A stretch of DNA of 64,000 nt from an uncultured Muribaculaceae bacterium (GTDB taxonomy: Bacteria > Bacteroidota > Bacteroidia > Bacteroidales > Muribaculaceae), in assembly GCA_944321715.1 (NCBI GenBank), contig CALUMJ010000005.1:44208-108207 (forward strand), given 5' to 3'. Shown here one piece after another: positions 16,950-26,361 of this stretch. How positions within the stretch are numbered: position 1 is the stretch's first letter; each line of letters begins with the position of its first letter. A program made the position numbers and the translations under genes. The notes under the pieces are model-generated. The model was not told the origin of the DNA and ran no database searches. It worked only from the letters and a program-made list of their open reading frames with translations.

Positions 16950-18422
16950 TTAGAAGCTATAGTTTATGCCGAGGGCTACTTGCACGAGCGGCTTGATTTG
17001 GGATATTCCGTTGACGGTGTAAGTGTAGGTATTATTAACCGTAGTTTGCACTGTGTTCCTTCTCTCTACCCAATGTGGGTAGATGCTTACGCCGAGGTTG
17101 ATTTGCATATTTTCGATTGGCGAATATGCCCCACCGAGCGAAATTCGATGGTTGGAGTATGCATCAAATGGAACAGGGAGGATATCATTGAATACCGATT
17201 GTTCGTGGCTGTAGGTATAACCAGCACTGACGAGCCACTTGCTGTTGAATGTGAATGTGCCGCTCACCGACAAGTCGTAGGCACGTGATGGCTTAGATGT
17301 TCCCCATACGTTATTGTAGGTTGCAAACACTACGTTGCTACCGGCTGCCACTTTCAGGCGTGGGATTATCTGCCAGCTTGCACCAACTGACATGCTTGCC
17401 GGAACGTTGAAATGTTCCCGTACACCTTTGGCATTTATGTGGCTTGCAAATTCATATTTTGCTCCAAAGTTGAAGTCTCCCACTTTATAGTCGAGGCCAA
17501 TAATCGGTGCAAATCCCCAGCCGTGAACATCGAAAATATTGATGATATAGTCATTTGTCAATTCGTCTATATTGTTACCAGTTGTGATATTCTCGTTGAG
17601 GGATTCAAGGGCTATGCCTTTGAGTGCTTCGTTCATGTCGGCGTTTTGAATGGTTGGTATTTCCTTGGCGAAATAATCGGCATATCCCCACCTTTCACCC
17701 GTCGATGGTCGGGTAACGACCGCTTGCATATTGCCGCCTTTACCCTTTGATGTGACATAGTTGGCTTTCACGCCTACGTATGCCGAAAAATGGTCGTCAA
17801 ACTTATAGGTTGCGCCGAGCCTGATAGCCCAGTTGTATAAGTGCGTATTGGCCTTGCGGCTAATGAACGATATTTCATCTTCATCTTGTATGTTCAGCTC
17901 GGGAGCACCGCCAAGAATCTCGCCAACAGTACTCCACGTATCCCAAAGATTATGCATCGATTCGTTAAGCTCGTCCAACGCACTTCCCATTTCGCCAACT
18001 CCAAACATCTGCCCCAACAGCAAACTGCCGTTGGCATCGCGCTTGCCGAAGCCGCCCTCCGATGCGAACGAGGCCGACACCGACCAACGGTTCTTCTTCC
18101 ATGCGGCCTGGACGGTCGGCAACAGGCGTGTTTCCTTAGTCCAATACTTGATAGCCGGAATTGCAGCATCACAGTCCGATATGTCGCGATAGGAGTAGAT
18201 GCCGCCTATCGACACATGGAAGCCGTCGGGCATGAATGCCACACCGGCAGGGTTGGTCACCACTGCGTCAATCTCGGTCGAAGCCTGTCGGGCAGGGTCG
18301 CGCGTCAGCACCGGGGTGCTGGTGGTGGCGTCGCTGAGGTAGCCTTGCGCCGCGGCGTCGGGCATAATGGTCGTACACAATAGTGTCACACTCGCAATTA
18401 CGAAAAGTCGTTTCACGTTCAT
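16950..18422 (-). CDS. FadL/OmpP1-like outer-membrane barrel protein
   Basis: 490 aa. The signal peptide is cleaved near DAAAQG. An early VVTNPAGVAFMPDGFHVSIG carries the NPAG motif of the FadL/TodX family, followed by alternating beta strands and a terminal LVQVALGINYSF ending in Phe, as expected for BAM-assembled barrels. FadL proteins let hydrophobic compounds enter through a lateral opening. The ligand here is unknown. It heads a run of minus-strand genes; 13-bp direct repeats lie just upstream (18437-18471). Confidence 0.8.
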   Translation of the reverse strand: MNVKRLFVIASVTLLCTTIMPDAAAQGYLSDATTSTPVLTRDPARQASTEIDAVVTNPAGVAFMPDGFHVSIGGIYSYRDISDCDAAIPAIKYWTKETRLLPTVQAAWKKNRWSVSASFASEGGFGKRDANGSLLLGQMFGVGEMGSALDELNESMHNLWDTWSTVGEILGGAPELNIQDEDEISFISRKANTHLYNWAIRLGATYKFDDHFSAYVGVKANYVTSKGKGGNMQAVVTRPSTGERWGYADYFAKEIPTIQNADMNEALKGIALESLNENITTGNNIDELTNDYIINIFDVHGWGFAPIIGLDYKVGDFNFGAKYEFASHINAKGVREHFNVPASMSVGASWQIIPRLKVAAGSNVVFATYNNVWGTSKPSRAYDLSVSGTFTFNSKWLVSAGYTYSHEQSVFNDILPVPFDAYSNHRISLGGAYSPIENMQINLGVSIYPHWVERRNTVQTTVNNTYTYTVNGISQIKPLVQVALGINYSF

Positions 18423-19030
18423 AGTAAAATGATTAAAAAATAATTACCCGCAATTGATAAAATAATTACCCACATTCATCAATGCGCCCTTGCAACCTGC
18501 AAGATAAAAATACGTTTGAAGTCACACTCGGAGTCGACCGTTGCGGCGGCAGGTCACTCTGGTAAAGCAACCTTGCACACGATGCACTTCGGCTCTCGAT
18601 TAATAGACACATATACAAAAAAATAGCGTGAGATTCGTACTTAGTTACTTATCCCACGTTCCTGGCCTTCGAACTTGCCACCTTGTAAGGACAAGCAACT
18701 CCGAAGCCCACGCCGATATGATTACAGCCATTGCCCCCGATTGTGCCACTGCCATGCGCCCATTGCGCACGGCTGTAAGCAAAACGAGGGGATGCGCATA
18801 TAGCCACATCCCGAGGACATCTACCGTTGCGTCATCTGTTACAAGGATTCCAAGTGTTCGAAGTTCGGAACGTAAAGATGAAGCGTTGAAGTAAACGCCG
18901 TTCTATGTTATGTATCGATTTCGTTACCCGCCAACTGCCAACCTTGCGGAAGCCAAGTGGCACAATTGCAAAATCACTACAAAGTTAGCATTTATTTCGA
19001 GAAAAAGAAAACGAAATAAAAAAATGTAGA
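18423..19030. other. Gene-free stretch upstream of the barrel gene
   Basis: No convincing gene is seen. It holds the direct repeats AAAATAATTACCC at 18437-18449 and 18459-18471, exactly 22 bp apart, close to the barrel-gene start. The segment 18653-18897 is open on the minus strand and encodes hydrophobic-looking residues, but has no start of useful length; it may be a decayed gene. The composite repeat begins at 19031. Confidence 0.5.
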
Positions 19031-19338
19031 GGGTGTATCAAAATAGCTATGTCTGAAACAATCAGCAATTACAGACAGGCAATTATGTAAAGCCGTCATA
19101 GCATGGCGGCTCGTTACTGCCACAGTTACACCACATTACGACTACATTCGAGCTGTCACCGAGGGTGTATCAAAATTGGCATGACCCACCTCGTAGGGAC
19201 GCACGGCCCGTGCGTCCGAGTGCCGCAAGACTCAATTAACCATCTGTAATTCAATAAAATATACGAATAACTGCGCAGCGGACGCACGGGCCGTGCGTCC
19301 CTACAAAATTGCACAAATTTGCGATTTTGATACACCCC
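19031..19338. repeat. Composite palindromic repeat, copy A
   Basis: The element is bounded by GGGTGTATCAAAAT (19031-19044) and its inverted copy ATTTTGATACACCC (19324-19337), with a third direct copy at 19163-19176. The left half holds a hairpin of the AGCCGTCAT...ATGGCGGCT type (about 19091-19111). The right half holds two exact inverted 26-bp arms (19193-19218 and 19279-19304) built on GGACGCACGG-CCGTGCGTCC. Its parts match the element at 33.1 kb in order and sequence, so this is a dispersed REP- or MITE-like family. Confidence 0.85.
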
Positions 19339-19430
19339 GATGACCTCCCCCTCGATTGCAGCCACAATGGTTTGCCACAACTTGACCAAATTTGCAAATC
19401 CAGAAATGCAGTCATTGCAGTATGCGCTGT

Positions 19431-19889
19431 TCAACGGGGCGACAGCGGGCGGCGATAGTAGAGCATGTGACGGAGAAGGATACCGCCGTCGATGACTGGG
19501 TGGTCGTAGTGGGTAGTGAAGAAATCGGGCACTGTGTGGGAATATATGAAGCCGCAGCTCGTGTAGAATGCCGTGCTGGCCGGGGTGTCGCCGGTGCCAA
19601 CGAACATGGTGTGGCAGCGGCCTGCATAGCGGCGACACAGGTATTCCACAAAACGGCGACCAAGTCCACGACGGTGGAAACGTGGCTCAACGGCGATATT
19701 CTTCAACTCGCATACCCCGTCACCCTCGATGGTGACTACAGCGACGGCAAGCAACTCGCCACAGTCGTCACACATGGCATACAAGTCGCCACGGTCGAGA
19801 TAACGCTCGACCATCGACTCTTGCTCATCGGCCACTAACAACAACGGCATGAAACGCCGCTTTCCGGCACTTATTAACTCAACGTTCAT
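19431..19889 (-). CDS. GNAT-family N-acetyltransferase
   Basis: 152 aa. It has the acetyl-CoA-binding motif A, IAVEPRFHRRGLGRRFVEYL (V/I-x-x-x-x-R-x-x-G-x-G), followed by the FYTSCGFIYSHTVP strand-loop typical of GNAT proteins. The start overlaps the MscS stop by 4 bp (ATGA), so the two are translationally coupled. The acceptor substrate cannot be read from the sequence. The gene ends about 90 bp from the edge of the composite repeat. Confidence 0.85.
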   Translation of the reverse strand: MNVELISAGKRRFMPLLLVADEQESMVERYLDRGDLYAMCDDCGELLAVAVVTIEGDGVCELKNIAVEPRFHRRGLGRRFVEYLCRRYAGRCHTMFVGTGDTPASTAFYTSCGFIYSHTVPDFFTTHYDHPVIDGGILLRHMLYYRRPLSPR

Positions 19890-21076
19890 CGCAGTCGTGC
19901 AATATCGGTGGAAGAAACGCGCTGGAACACCTTCAGCCCGAAACGCGGTGTTACAGCAAGTATGTGGTCGAATATGTCGGCCTGAATGCGTTCATACTCG
20001 GGCCACACCGTAGTATTTGTGAAGCAATAGACTTCGACTGGCACACCCTCGGGCGTGGGTTGCAACTGCCGCACCATCGTCATTTGGTCGTGGTCAAGCT
20101 CGGGATATGAGCTCAGGTATTTGCGCAGATAGTGGCGATACACCTTGAGATTTTCCACCGGCTGGCCGCTGCTTGCAAGCTGCTCGTCGGCAAGGCTCTC
20201 TTTCACAAAACCGGCAAGCTCGTCGGCCGTGCAGAAGCGCACAGTCGAAGTGTCGATGTTGAGCGAGCGCATGATGCGCCTCGCTCCGGTATCCCACATT
20301 CCACGCCAGTTCTGGAACGAATCGCTCACCAACGCGTATGGTGGAATGGTTGTCACCGTTTTGTCGAAATTGCGCACCTTTACTATTGTCAACGACACCT
20401 CCTCAACATACCCGTTGGCACCATACTTGGCCATTGTAATCCAGTCGCCGGGGCGCAACATATCATTGGCCGAAAGTTGCACCCCGGCCACCAATCCCAA
20501 TATACTATCCTTGAAAATAAGCATCAACACGGCAGCCGACGCACCAAGCCCGGCCACGATGGTGGCGGCATCGCTATCCATCAATATGGCTATTGCCACA
20601 ATTGCGCCTATGCCAGCTGCCACCAACTTCACCATCTGGAAAACGCCCTTGAGCGGACGGTTTCGCAGGTGCTCATGCTCATTTGACATTTCATACACCG
20701 TGTTGAGAAACGTGCTGATGAGCAAGAATGACACTACCACCAAATACACCTCGCATATTTTCATCAACACCGATAGCAATTGTGGCATATCGTTGAATGC
20801 CAAAGGCAACATGATATACACCAAGATTGGGTCGATGACGCGACAGAAGCCGCGCAACATCTTGCGGCTGAAAAGGTAATCATCCCACGTTGCCTTGGTC
20901 GAAGCCGTAATGCGGTGTACCATGGGCATCAGCACCCGCGAAAACAGCACATTGACAACAAACACCAGCAACAACATTGCCGCAATCACTGCGATGCGAG
21001 CCACCCATGTCATGCTGGTTTCCACCAACCCCATGTCCACCAGCAGTTGCATCATCTCTTCATTGATTTGTCCCAT
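19886..21076 (-). CDS. Mechanosensitive ion channel, MscS family (YbdG-like)
   Basis: 396 aa from the ATG at 21076 (an in-frame TTG two codons earlier is less likely). Several N-terminal membrane segments lead to the pore helix ATIVAGLGASAAVLMLIFKD, then the MscS beta domain (LRPGDWITMAKYGANGYVEE, RNFDKTVTTIPPYAL). The C-terminal part, with YLSSYPELDHDQMTMVRQLQ and CFTNTTVWPEYE, is typical of the YbdG branch rather than short MscS. The protein releases solutes on osmotic downshock at the inner membrane. It is downstream of a strong terminator at 21150-21186, so it has its own promoter; a -7-like TATTTTTG is at 21107-21114. Confidence 0.9.
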   Translation of the reverse strand: MGQINEEMMQLLVDMGLVETSMTWVARIAVIAAMLLLVFVVNVLFSRVLMPMVHRITASTKATWDDYLFSRKMLRGFCRVIDPILVYIMLPLAFNDMPQLLSVLMKICEVYLVVVSFLLISTFLNTVYEMSNEHEHLRNRPLKGVFQMVKLVAAGIGAIVAIAILMDSDAATIVAGLGASAAVLMLIFKDSILGLVAGVQLSANDMLRPGDWITMAKYGANGYVEEVSLTIVKVRNFDKTVTTIPPYALVSDSFQNWRGMWDTGARRIMRSLNIDTSTVRFCTADELAGFVKESLADEQLASSGQPVENLKVYRHYLRKYLSSYPELDHDQMTMVRQLQPTPEGVPVEVYCFTNTTVWPEYERIQADIFDHILAVTPRFGLKVFQRVSSTDIARLR

Positions 21077-21149
21077 GCTCAAAAGATTTTTTCTTCTTAT
21101 GAATTACAAAAATAACAAAAACCCAAGATAAAATGCACCCACAACCATA

Positions 21150-21186
21150 CAAAAAAACAGCCACCCAATACCAAAGTGGGGCGGCT
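21150..21186 (-). terminator. Intrinsic terminator of the TonB receptor-phosphatase operon
   Basis: On the minus strand AGCCGCCC (21178-21185) pairs with GGGTGGCT (one G-T wobble) over a 12-nt loop, followed by G and a run of seven T. It lies about 35 bp after the phosphatase stop codon. Confidence 0.8.
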
Positions 21187-21219
21187 TGTCACAGATAAAT
21201 TACATGAAAAAACTTTGCG

Positions 21220-22167
21220 CTACTTTTTTATCTCGTATTGATATATAATCTCACCCTTGTAGTTGATGAGGAAAAAACGCATCACATCGTCGTTGGCCGA
21301 AAGCACCATGAATCCCTCGTCGCCGCTGCAAAATTGAGTGCCTTCGATGGGTTTCACATTGTGGCGGGCAAGCGACCCCGATGTGTTCACGAAATATTGC
21401 ACACGGCTATCCTTGGCCTGTATGTGCTGGAAATTGTGGATATGGCCGCAAATGTAGGCATCTACGCCATACTTGTCGAGCAGCGGTTTGACACGCTTCT
21501 GCAAGTCGGTGCGCTCGCTCTCGTTCTTGTCGGTATCGGCAAAAATCGGGTGATGGCCAAATACCACTTTCCACTTTGCCTTGCTGGCGGCAAGCGTGTC
21601 TTCGAGCCACTTGAGTTGTGGTTCAATCGGTTGGCGGCCAGCATCGGGATAATCCTCGGTGTCACGACGATACTTGTCGATGAGCGGAGCCGTGTCGATA
21701 AAAACGAAAAGTATTTTCTCGTCGCCCTCGTCAACATCTTTTTCAAGCGCATAATAGCGATTGGGCATCACCCAACGGCGGCTCACAGCGGTATAGTCAA
21801 GCACGGCCTGAGTGTTGCCGCGGTATTCATGGTTGCCCAGGATGGCATACCAGTCGAGCATCAAGTCGGGGTGCGTATAAATCAGCTCGTAATTTGTCAT
21901 CCACAACGGGTCGTTGACGCTTGCCACCCCTTCGAAGTGGTGTACGTCGCCTATTGCTGCAACAAATTCGGGGTCAACCACGTCGGCCATCCAGCCCATG
22001 AGTTCGGCAACAGTCTTTTGCTCGAAATAGCCATTCCGGCCGAGGTCGTTGGCAACATAAATCGATGTCGCACCTGCCGGAATGTCGGGACGCTGAAATT
22101 CAACCTGTGCAAACGCGCCACCGGCAACGGCGAGCAAAGAAAACAAAATCAATGTCAATCGTTTCAT
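21220..22167 (-). CDS. Secreted purple-acid-phosphatase-like metallophosphoesterase
   Basis: 315 aa with a signal peptide (cleaved near AGGAFAQ). The order of metal motifs follows tartrate-resistant acid phosphatase: an Asp in VANDLGRNG, GDVHHFEGV, GNHEY, VFGHHPI and CGHIHNFQHI. The spacing LWMTNYELIYTHPDLMLDWY and RRWVMPNRYYALE also parallels TRAP. In TRAP the second motif is GDNFY, whose Tyr binds Fe(III); here the Tyr position is His. It probably removes phosphate from organic esters in the periplasm. It is the third gene after a TonB receptor and a beta-helix lipoprotein, and a strong terminator follows. Confidence 0.85.
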   Translation of the reverse strand: MKRLTLILFSLLAVAGGAFAQVEFQRPDIPAGATSIYVANDLGRNGYFEQKTVAELMGWMADVVDPEFVAAIGDVHHFEGVASVNDPLWMTNYELIYTHPDLMLDWYAILGNHEYRGNTQAVLDYTAVSRRWVMPNRYYALEKDVDEGDEKILFVFIDTAPLIDKYRRDTEDYPDAGRQPIEPQLKWLEDTLAASKAKWKVVFGHHPIFADTDKNESERTDLQKRVKPLLDKYGVDAYICGHIHNFQHIQAKDSRVQYFVNTSGSLARHNVKPIEGTQFCSGDEGFMVLSANDDVMRFFLINYKGEIIYQYEIKK

Positions 22168-22246
22168 AATTCTATAATATTTATCGTTATAAAATAATCA
22201 TGGAGCCGTTTTGCACAAACAACCCCATGATTTATGTGAATTAGAA

Positions 22247-23563
22247 TTATTCTGCACCGTAAGCACCGAAGTATTCCGATGGAGCGGGCGAAGTGAATGT
22301 GTTGTTATCAACAATTCCTGCAAGACCTTCCATCGTGATGCCAGTGCTGGCAAAATTAGGAGTGAAATCGGTGCGGCCACCAGTGAGAGCGGGCGAGCCG
22401 GCTTGCAAGTGGAAATCCCAGTTATTGTTCCAAGTGGCAGGTGCGCCTTCGCCGTTAGAACCTACGTTGATGTTGATGTCGTCTTGCTGGGTGAAGTTGA
22501 CAAACATCGGGTCGTTGTCGCCGGCATATTCGCTACGTATGTCATCTTCGCCTACAAGGATGCCCTCGGCCTCATCGGCTTGCATTTGTGCGACACCTTC
22601 GTCGGTCGATGCGAAATAGAAGTTGGGAGTGTAAACCGAACGCGGGTCTTCCAGTACCTCGGTATCGTGCTTCAAGCCCCAACGGCAATCATAGATAAGG
22701 TTGTTGTAAACCTCGGCATAGATGTTTTCTTCGAGCCAAATCGAGCCACCCTTGATGCCAGGACGACGCCAGCCGTCGTTAACAAGCGTGTTGTTATAAG
22801 CTACTACGTGTGTTGCAAGGTTCACAAGGTCGGTATTCGACAACTTGAAACCATTGGTGTTGGCATCATATATGAGGTTGTAGGCAGCATCAACGGTGCA
22901 TTCCGACTTATAGTTGATAGCATCGCCACCGTCGTAGCCATTGCTGATGAAACGGTTGTTTGCAACAATCGACTGTCCACCAGTGATATAAATCTGGTCT
23001 TCGGCGTTGTTCATCAATGTGCAGTTTGTGATAATCATGCGTCCGTCGGGGTTGCAGAAGTGTACGGCAGGAACACCTTCACCAGTTTCAGACTTGAACA
23101 GCTTATTGATGAACGACTGTGAATTTTCGGTAGTTTGTGCGCCACCATATTCGATGGTCACATAGTTGAGGTAAAGTTCCTCACAATCATATCCGCAGAT
23201 GATACCACCCCAGTTGCGCGAGAAACGGTCGCTCTTCGAGCCATCCTCAACTGTGAAAGTGATAGGATTCTCTTCTGTACCCATGCAATACATATTGCCA
23301 AGCACAACGATTTCGGGTTTAACAGCTGTGTTGGAAGCAATCACAGTAACACCTTCTTCGACATAGAGCGAAGTGTTAACAGGAACTACAAAGTGGTCGT
23401 CAAGAATAACAGTCGAGTCTTTTCCCCATACAATTGCCGACTCGGGATACTCGCTTTCGTTTTCGTTAGTGTTGTTCTCGTTGTTGTTTGGTTCATCGTC
23501 GCTACAAGCAGCAAGGGCCATGAGAGCAGCGACAGCAAAAACACTGAAAAAATTACGTTTCAT
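22247..23563 (-). CDS. Surface lipoprotein with right-handed beta-helix
   Basis: 438 aa. The signal peptide ends in a lipobox (ALMALAACSDDEP), followed by an Asn/Glu-rich tether. The body is a series of short strands with Asn turns (YLNYVTIEYGG, MIITNCTLMNNAEDQIYITG, IVANNRFISNG, HVVAYNNTLVND, AEVYNNLIYDC), the pattern of a parallel beta-helix of the pectate-lyase/right-handed helix type. No catalytic motif is evident. It lies 33 bp after the TonB receptor gene, in the position SusD occupies in glycan systems, so it may be the surface partner of that receptor. This role is inference. Confidence 0.7.
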   Translation of the reverse strand: MKRNFFSVFAVAALMALAACSDDEPNNNENNTNENESEYPESAIVWGKDSTVILDDHFVVPVNTSLYVEEGVTVIASNTAVKPEIVVLGNMYCMGTEENPITFTVEDGSKSDRFSRNWGGIICGYDCEELYLNYVTIEYGGAQTTENSQSFINKLFKSETGEGVPAVHFCNPDGRMIITNCTLMNNAEDQIYITGGQSIVANNRFISNGYDGGDAINYKSECTVDAAYNLIYDANTNGFKLSNTDLVNLATHVVAYNNTLVNDGWRRPGIKGGSIWLEENIYAEVYNNLIYDCRWGLKHDTEVLEDPRSVYTPNFYFASTDEGVAQMQADEAEGILVGEDDIRSEYAGDNDPMFVNFTQQDDININVGSNGEGAPATWNNNWDFHLQAGSPALTGGRTDFTPNFASTGITMEGLAGIVDNNTFTSPAPSEYFGAYGAE

Positions 23564-23596
23564 TCTTAATTATAATTTAATTGTGGGTTATTATTG

Positions 23597-26332
23597 TTAC
23601 AGTTTAAATCTCACGCCAATCAACAGCCCTACTCCACGCTTGTCCTTGCGTATTAAGGTCTTCCCGTCATTGGGATTTTGACCGAGGAAGTTGTTGTTAT
23701 AGTCATTGTGCGTCTTTATGTATCGTTCCGAGGTAGTGTTGAGCAAGTTAGTACCCTTGCCAAATATGGTTATGCCACACTTGAAACTCTTCTCGACCGA
23801 TGCGTCGAGCGTCACCTCGCCCTTATCCCAATAGTCGGAGTCCAAGTATTGCGACACGATTGCAATCTTCTCGCCGGTGTAGCTGCAAGCGAGCTGAGCA
23901 TCCCAGCCGAAACGGGTATCCTTGTACATGAGCGTTAGGTTGGCCACATGCGGAGCCTGACCAAGCAACGGGCGCGACTGCTCCACGTCATATCGATGCG
24001 TATTGCCCTCTTCGTCCTGGCCATACAGGATTTTTGTAGTCGTGATTTTAGAGTGCGTATAGGTGTAATTGGCCTTGATGCCGAAGTTGTGGAAATATTT
24101 GATAATGTCGATTTCCACGCCGTAGTTGTCGGCATCGCCCACGTTGTCGGGGCCATATCCCACCTGCCTGTTTATAGTGCGGCTGACATATTCGATAGGG
24201 TCGTTAAGATGCTTGTAGAACACACCTGCCATGAACTCCTCGCTGGCACTCGGGTACCATTCCCACCGCAGGTCAACATTGTCGATGCGTGCGCGGCGCA
24301 ACTCGTTGTTACCAAATTCCAGATAGTCCTCATTAATGATTGTGTAAGGTACAATCTCGAAGAACCCGGGTCGGTTGATTGACTTGAAATAAGATGCGCG
24401 TATGTTCATGTCCTCGACAGGAGAATATTTGAAGTGTACCGATGGCAACACGTCCCAATAAAGTTGCTTGCTCTCGGGGTCATTGCTCACCGTTGGATAA
24501 GTCATCGAGTAGGATTGGTCGGTATGCTCGGCTCGTACACCGGCTATTACATGCCACTTAGCCCGCGACAATTTCACTTGCCCATACACGGCACCGATGT
24601 TTTCATCGGCAGTGTAATTGAGCGGCCCCACGCTGCCATGCGGAGTGGTGACTTCCCAGTTTATTTCGTTTAGGCTGTTGAAATCCTCGCCTTGCACCGG
24701 ACGGCTCTCCCCACCGGGTGTGAAATTATAAGTTATGTGAGTATTGTCGCGCGACTTGTCGCGATACATTCCGCCCACCTTGGCATTCAAGTCAAATTTA
24801 CCAATCTTGCGGTCGTACTTCAAATTCAAGTATGCAGCAAGGTCACGGTCGGAATTGTGTTCAAACCGCCGCTCGCCATGGTCGGCGGTGACTTCCGACA
24901 CATAATCCTGCACCAAATTTTCGAGTGAAGTATAAGTGTTGTCAGGGCGGTTGTAATTAGCGTCGGCATACTCGGCCGTCCAATCAAGGCCGAAACCTTC
25001 AAACAACAGATTGTTATGATGCCCCGTCAATGTCGAAGCGAAGATGCGTTGCTTGGTTTGCCGTGCGCGTGTTTCAAACGTCTGGAGCAAGTCGCCATTC
25101 TCGGGGTCGTAGTTCAGCGACAAGTCGGTCTCGACGCTCTCACGCACTTGGTTGGAAATGTTGCTGAAAAATGCGTTATACCACTCGATGTCGTTATTTG
25201 CGTCAAACGTGTAGTCGAGCTTCAAGTGCAAGCCAGTCTGCAACTGCTGTTCCGAGTACATTCGCTCGCGCATGTCACTTAGCCTCACGGTCGTTTCCCG
25301 TTGGCTCATATTATCGGTGAAAAACAGGCTACTCTTCGTGCGATATGTGTTTTGCAGGCTACCTGCAAAGATAAACCCGAAACGATTGTCAAACAACCTG
25401 TTGCCCACAGTCAGCCCAGCCACGATGTCGGGCATGGGATGATAATAGTCGAGCGTCGAAGTTCCTTGCTTGAAATCACTGAGTGTGGCTGTGTATTCTG
25501 TTCCGAAAGCTTCACGTGGCGACTCGGTGGTAATATTGCCGTGGTCGAAACCCGTGAACTTGTGGTCGATATTCATTGTGTTGTAGCCGGCAGCCACATT
25601 GGCATTGAATGTGAAGCGCGATGGGGCGTTTTTCATCACCATGTTGACAACGCCGCCAGTGGCATCGCCCTCCATGTCGGCAGTGAGCGACTTGGTCACC
25701 TCAAGGCGGTCGAGCAGGTCGCTTGGAAATATGTTGAGCGGCACATAACGGTTGGCATCGTCGGGGCTGGGAATTTTCACCCCGTTCACAAGTGTGTAGT
25801 TATACCGCTTGTCCATGCCGCGCAGTATTGCATATTGCTCGTTGTCGCTGCTACCCTTGTCGAGAACCACGCCCGACATACGCTGCAATACGCCAGCCAC
25901 GTCAAGGTCGGGCGAAATTTCTATGCTGTTGGCACTCATGATGTTCAATATGTTGGCCGATGTGCGTTCCACCATGCGGGCATTCACGTCGCTGCGGCGG
26001 TTGGCACTGCCTATCACTGACACCTCGCCGAGCATCGTGCCTTCGGGTTTCATTGCCACATCAATCTGTGCAGCCCCATTTACGCCCTCTTCATGGTTCT
26101 GGTAACTCACATAGTGCCAGACGAGAGTTACGCTTTTGCCATTCGGAATTTCTATCTCGTATGAACCATCAAGTCCGGTAGATGCTCCTATATTGGACAG
26201 TTCCTTGCAAGAAACAACGGCACCTACTAATGTTTCCCCTGTCGTCATGTCGGTTACTACACCGTTAACCTTATAGGCTTTTGCTATCGCAACGGTTGCG
26301 AATAACGCTATAGTCAAAAACACTAATCTCAT
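23597..26332 (-). CDS. TonB-dependent outer-membrane receptor
   Basis: 911 aa. The ATG at 26332 gives a signal peptide (MRLVFLTIALFATVAIAKA); a longer in-frame extension is rejected because it covers the promoter. A carboxypeptidase-regulatory-like domain (VNGVVTDMTTGETLVGAVV) precedes the plug (DVAGVLQRMSGVVLDKGSSD, YAILRGMDKRYNYTLVNG) and a 22-strand-type barrel ending GVGLLIGVRFKL. It is not of the SusC length or motif type. Next in the operon are a beta-helix lipoprotein and a TRAP-like phosphatase, which suggests uptake of a phosphate-bearing ligand. The ligand is otherwise unknown. Confidence 0.9.
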   Translation of the reverse strand: MRLVFLTIALFATVAIAKAYKVNGVVTDMTTGETLVGAVVSCKELSNIGASTGLDGSYEIEIPNGKSVTLVWHYVSYQNHEEGVNGAAQIDVAMKPEGTMLGEVSVIGSANRRSDVNARMVERTSANILNIMSANSIEISPDLDVAGVLQRMSGVVLDKGSSDNEQYAILRGMDKRYNYTLVNGVKIPSPDDANRYVPLNIFPSDLLDRLEVTKSLTADMEGDATGGVVNMVMKNAPSRFTFNANVAAGYNTMNIDHKFTGFDHGNITTESPREAFGTEYTATLSDFKQGTSTLDYYHPMPDIVAGLTVGNRLFDNRFGFIFAGSLQNTYRTKSSLFFTDNMSQRETTVRLSDMRERMYSEQQLQTGLHLKLDYTFDANNDIEWYNAFFSNISNQVRESVETDLSLNYDPENGDLLQTFETRARQTKQRIFASTLTGHHNNLLFEGFGLDWTAEYADANYNRPDNTYTSLENLVQDYVSEVTADHGERRFEHNSDRDLAAYLNLKYDRKIGKFDLNAKVGGMYRDKSRDNTHITYNFTPGGESRPVQGEDFNSLNEINWEVTTPHGSVGPLNYTADENIGAVYGQVKLSRAKWHVIAGVRAEHTDQSYSMTYPTVSNDPESKQLYWDVLPSVHFKYSPVEDMNIRASYFKSINRPGFFEIVPYTIINEDYLEFGNNELRRARIDNVDLRWEWYPSASEEFMAGVFYKHLNDPIEYVSRTINRQVGYGPDNVGDADNYGVEIDIIKYFHNFGIKANYTYTHSKITTTKILYGQDEEGNTHRYDVEQSRPLLGQAPHVANLTLMYKDTRFGWDAQLACSYTGEKIAIVSQYLDSDYWDKGEVTLDASVEKSFKCGITIFGKGTNLLNTTSERYIKTHNDYNNNFLGQNPNDGKTLIRKDKRGVGLLIGVRFKL

Positions 26333-26361
26333 AAACTTGTTATATCCTGTAAATTTCGCTG

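Noticed and set aside
18560-18720. Possible tRNA or cobalamin riboswitch
   Set aside because: A TTCGAA loop and GCCACTG-like words occur, but neither a cloverleaf nor the conserved B12-box context can be built around them.
18628-18897. Possible gene in the 18.6-18.9 kb gap, on either strand
   Set aside because: The plus frame starts at GTG with no motif; the minus frame is open but lacks a start of useful length and matches no family I recognise. At most it is a decayed remnant.
19156-19638. 160-codon ORF spanning the composite repeat and GNAT gene
   Set aside because: It is built from repeat sequence and the wrong frame of the acetyltransferase gene; no domain is seen.
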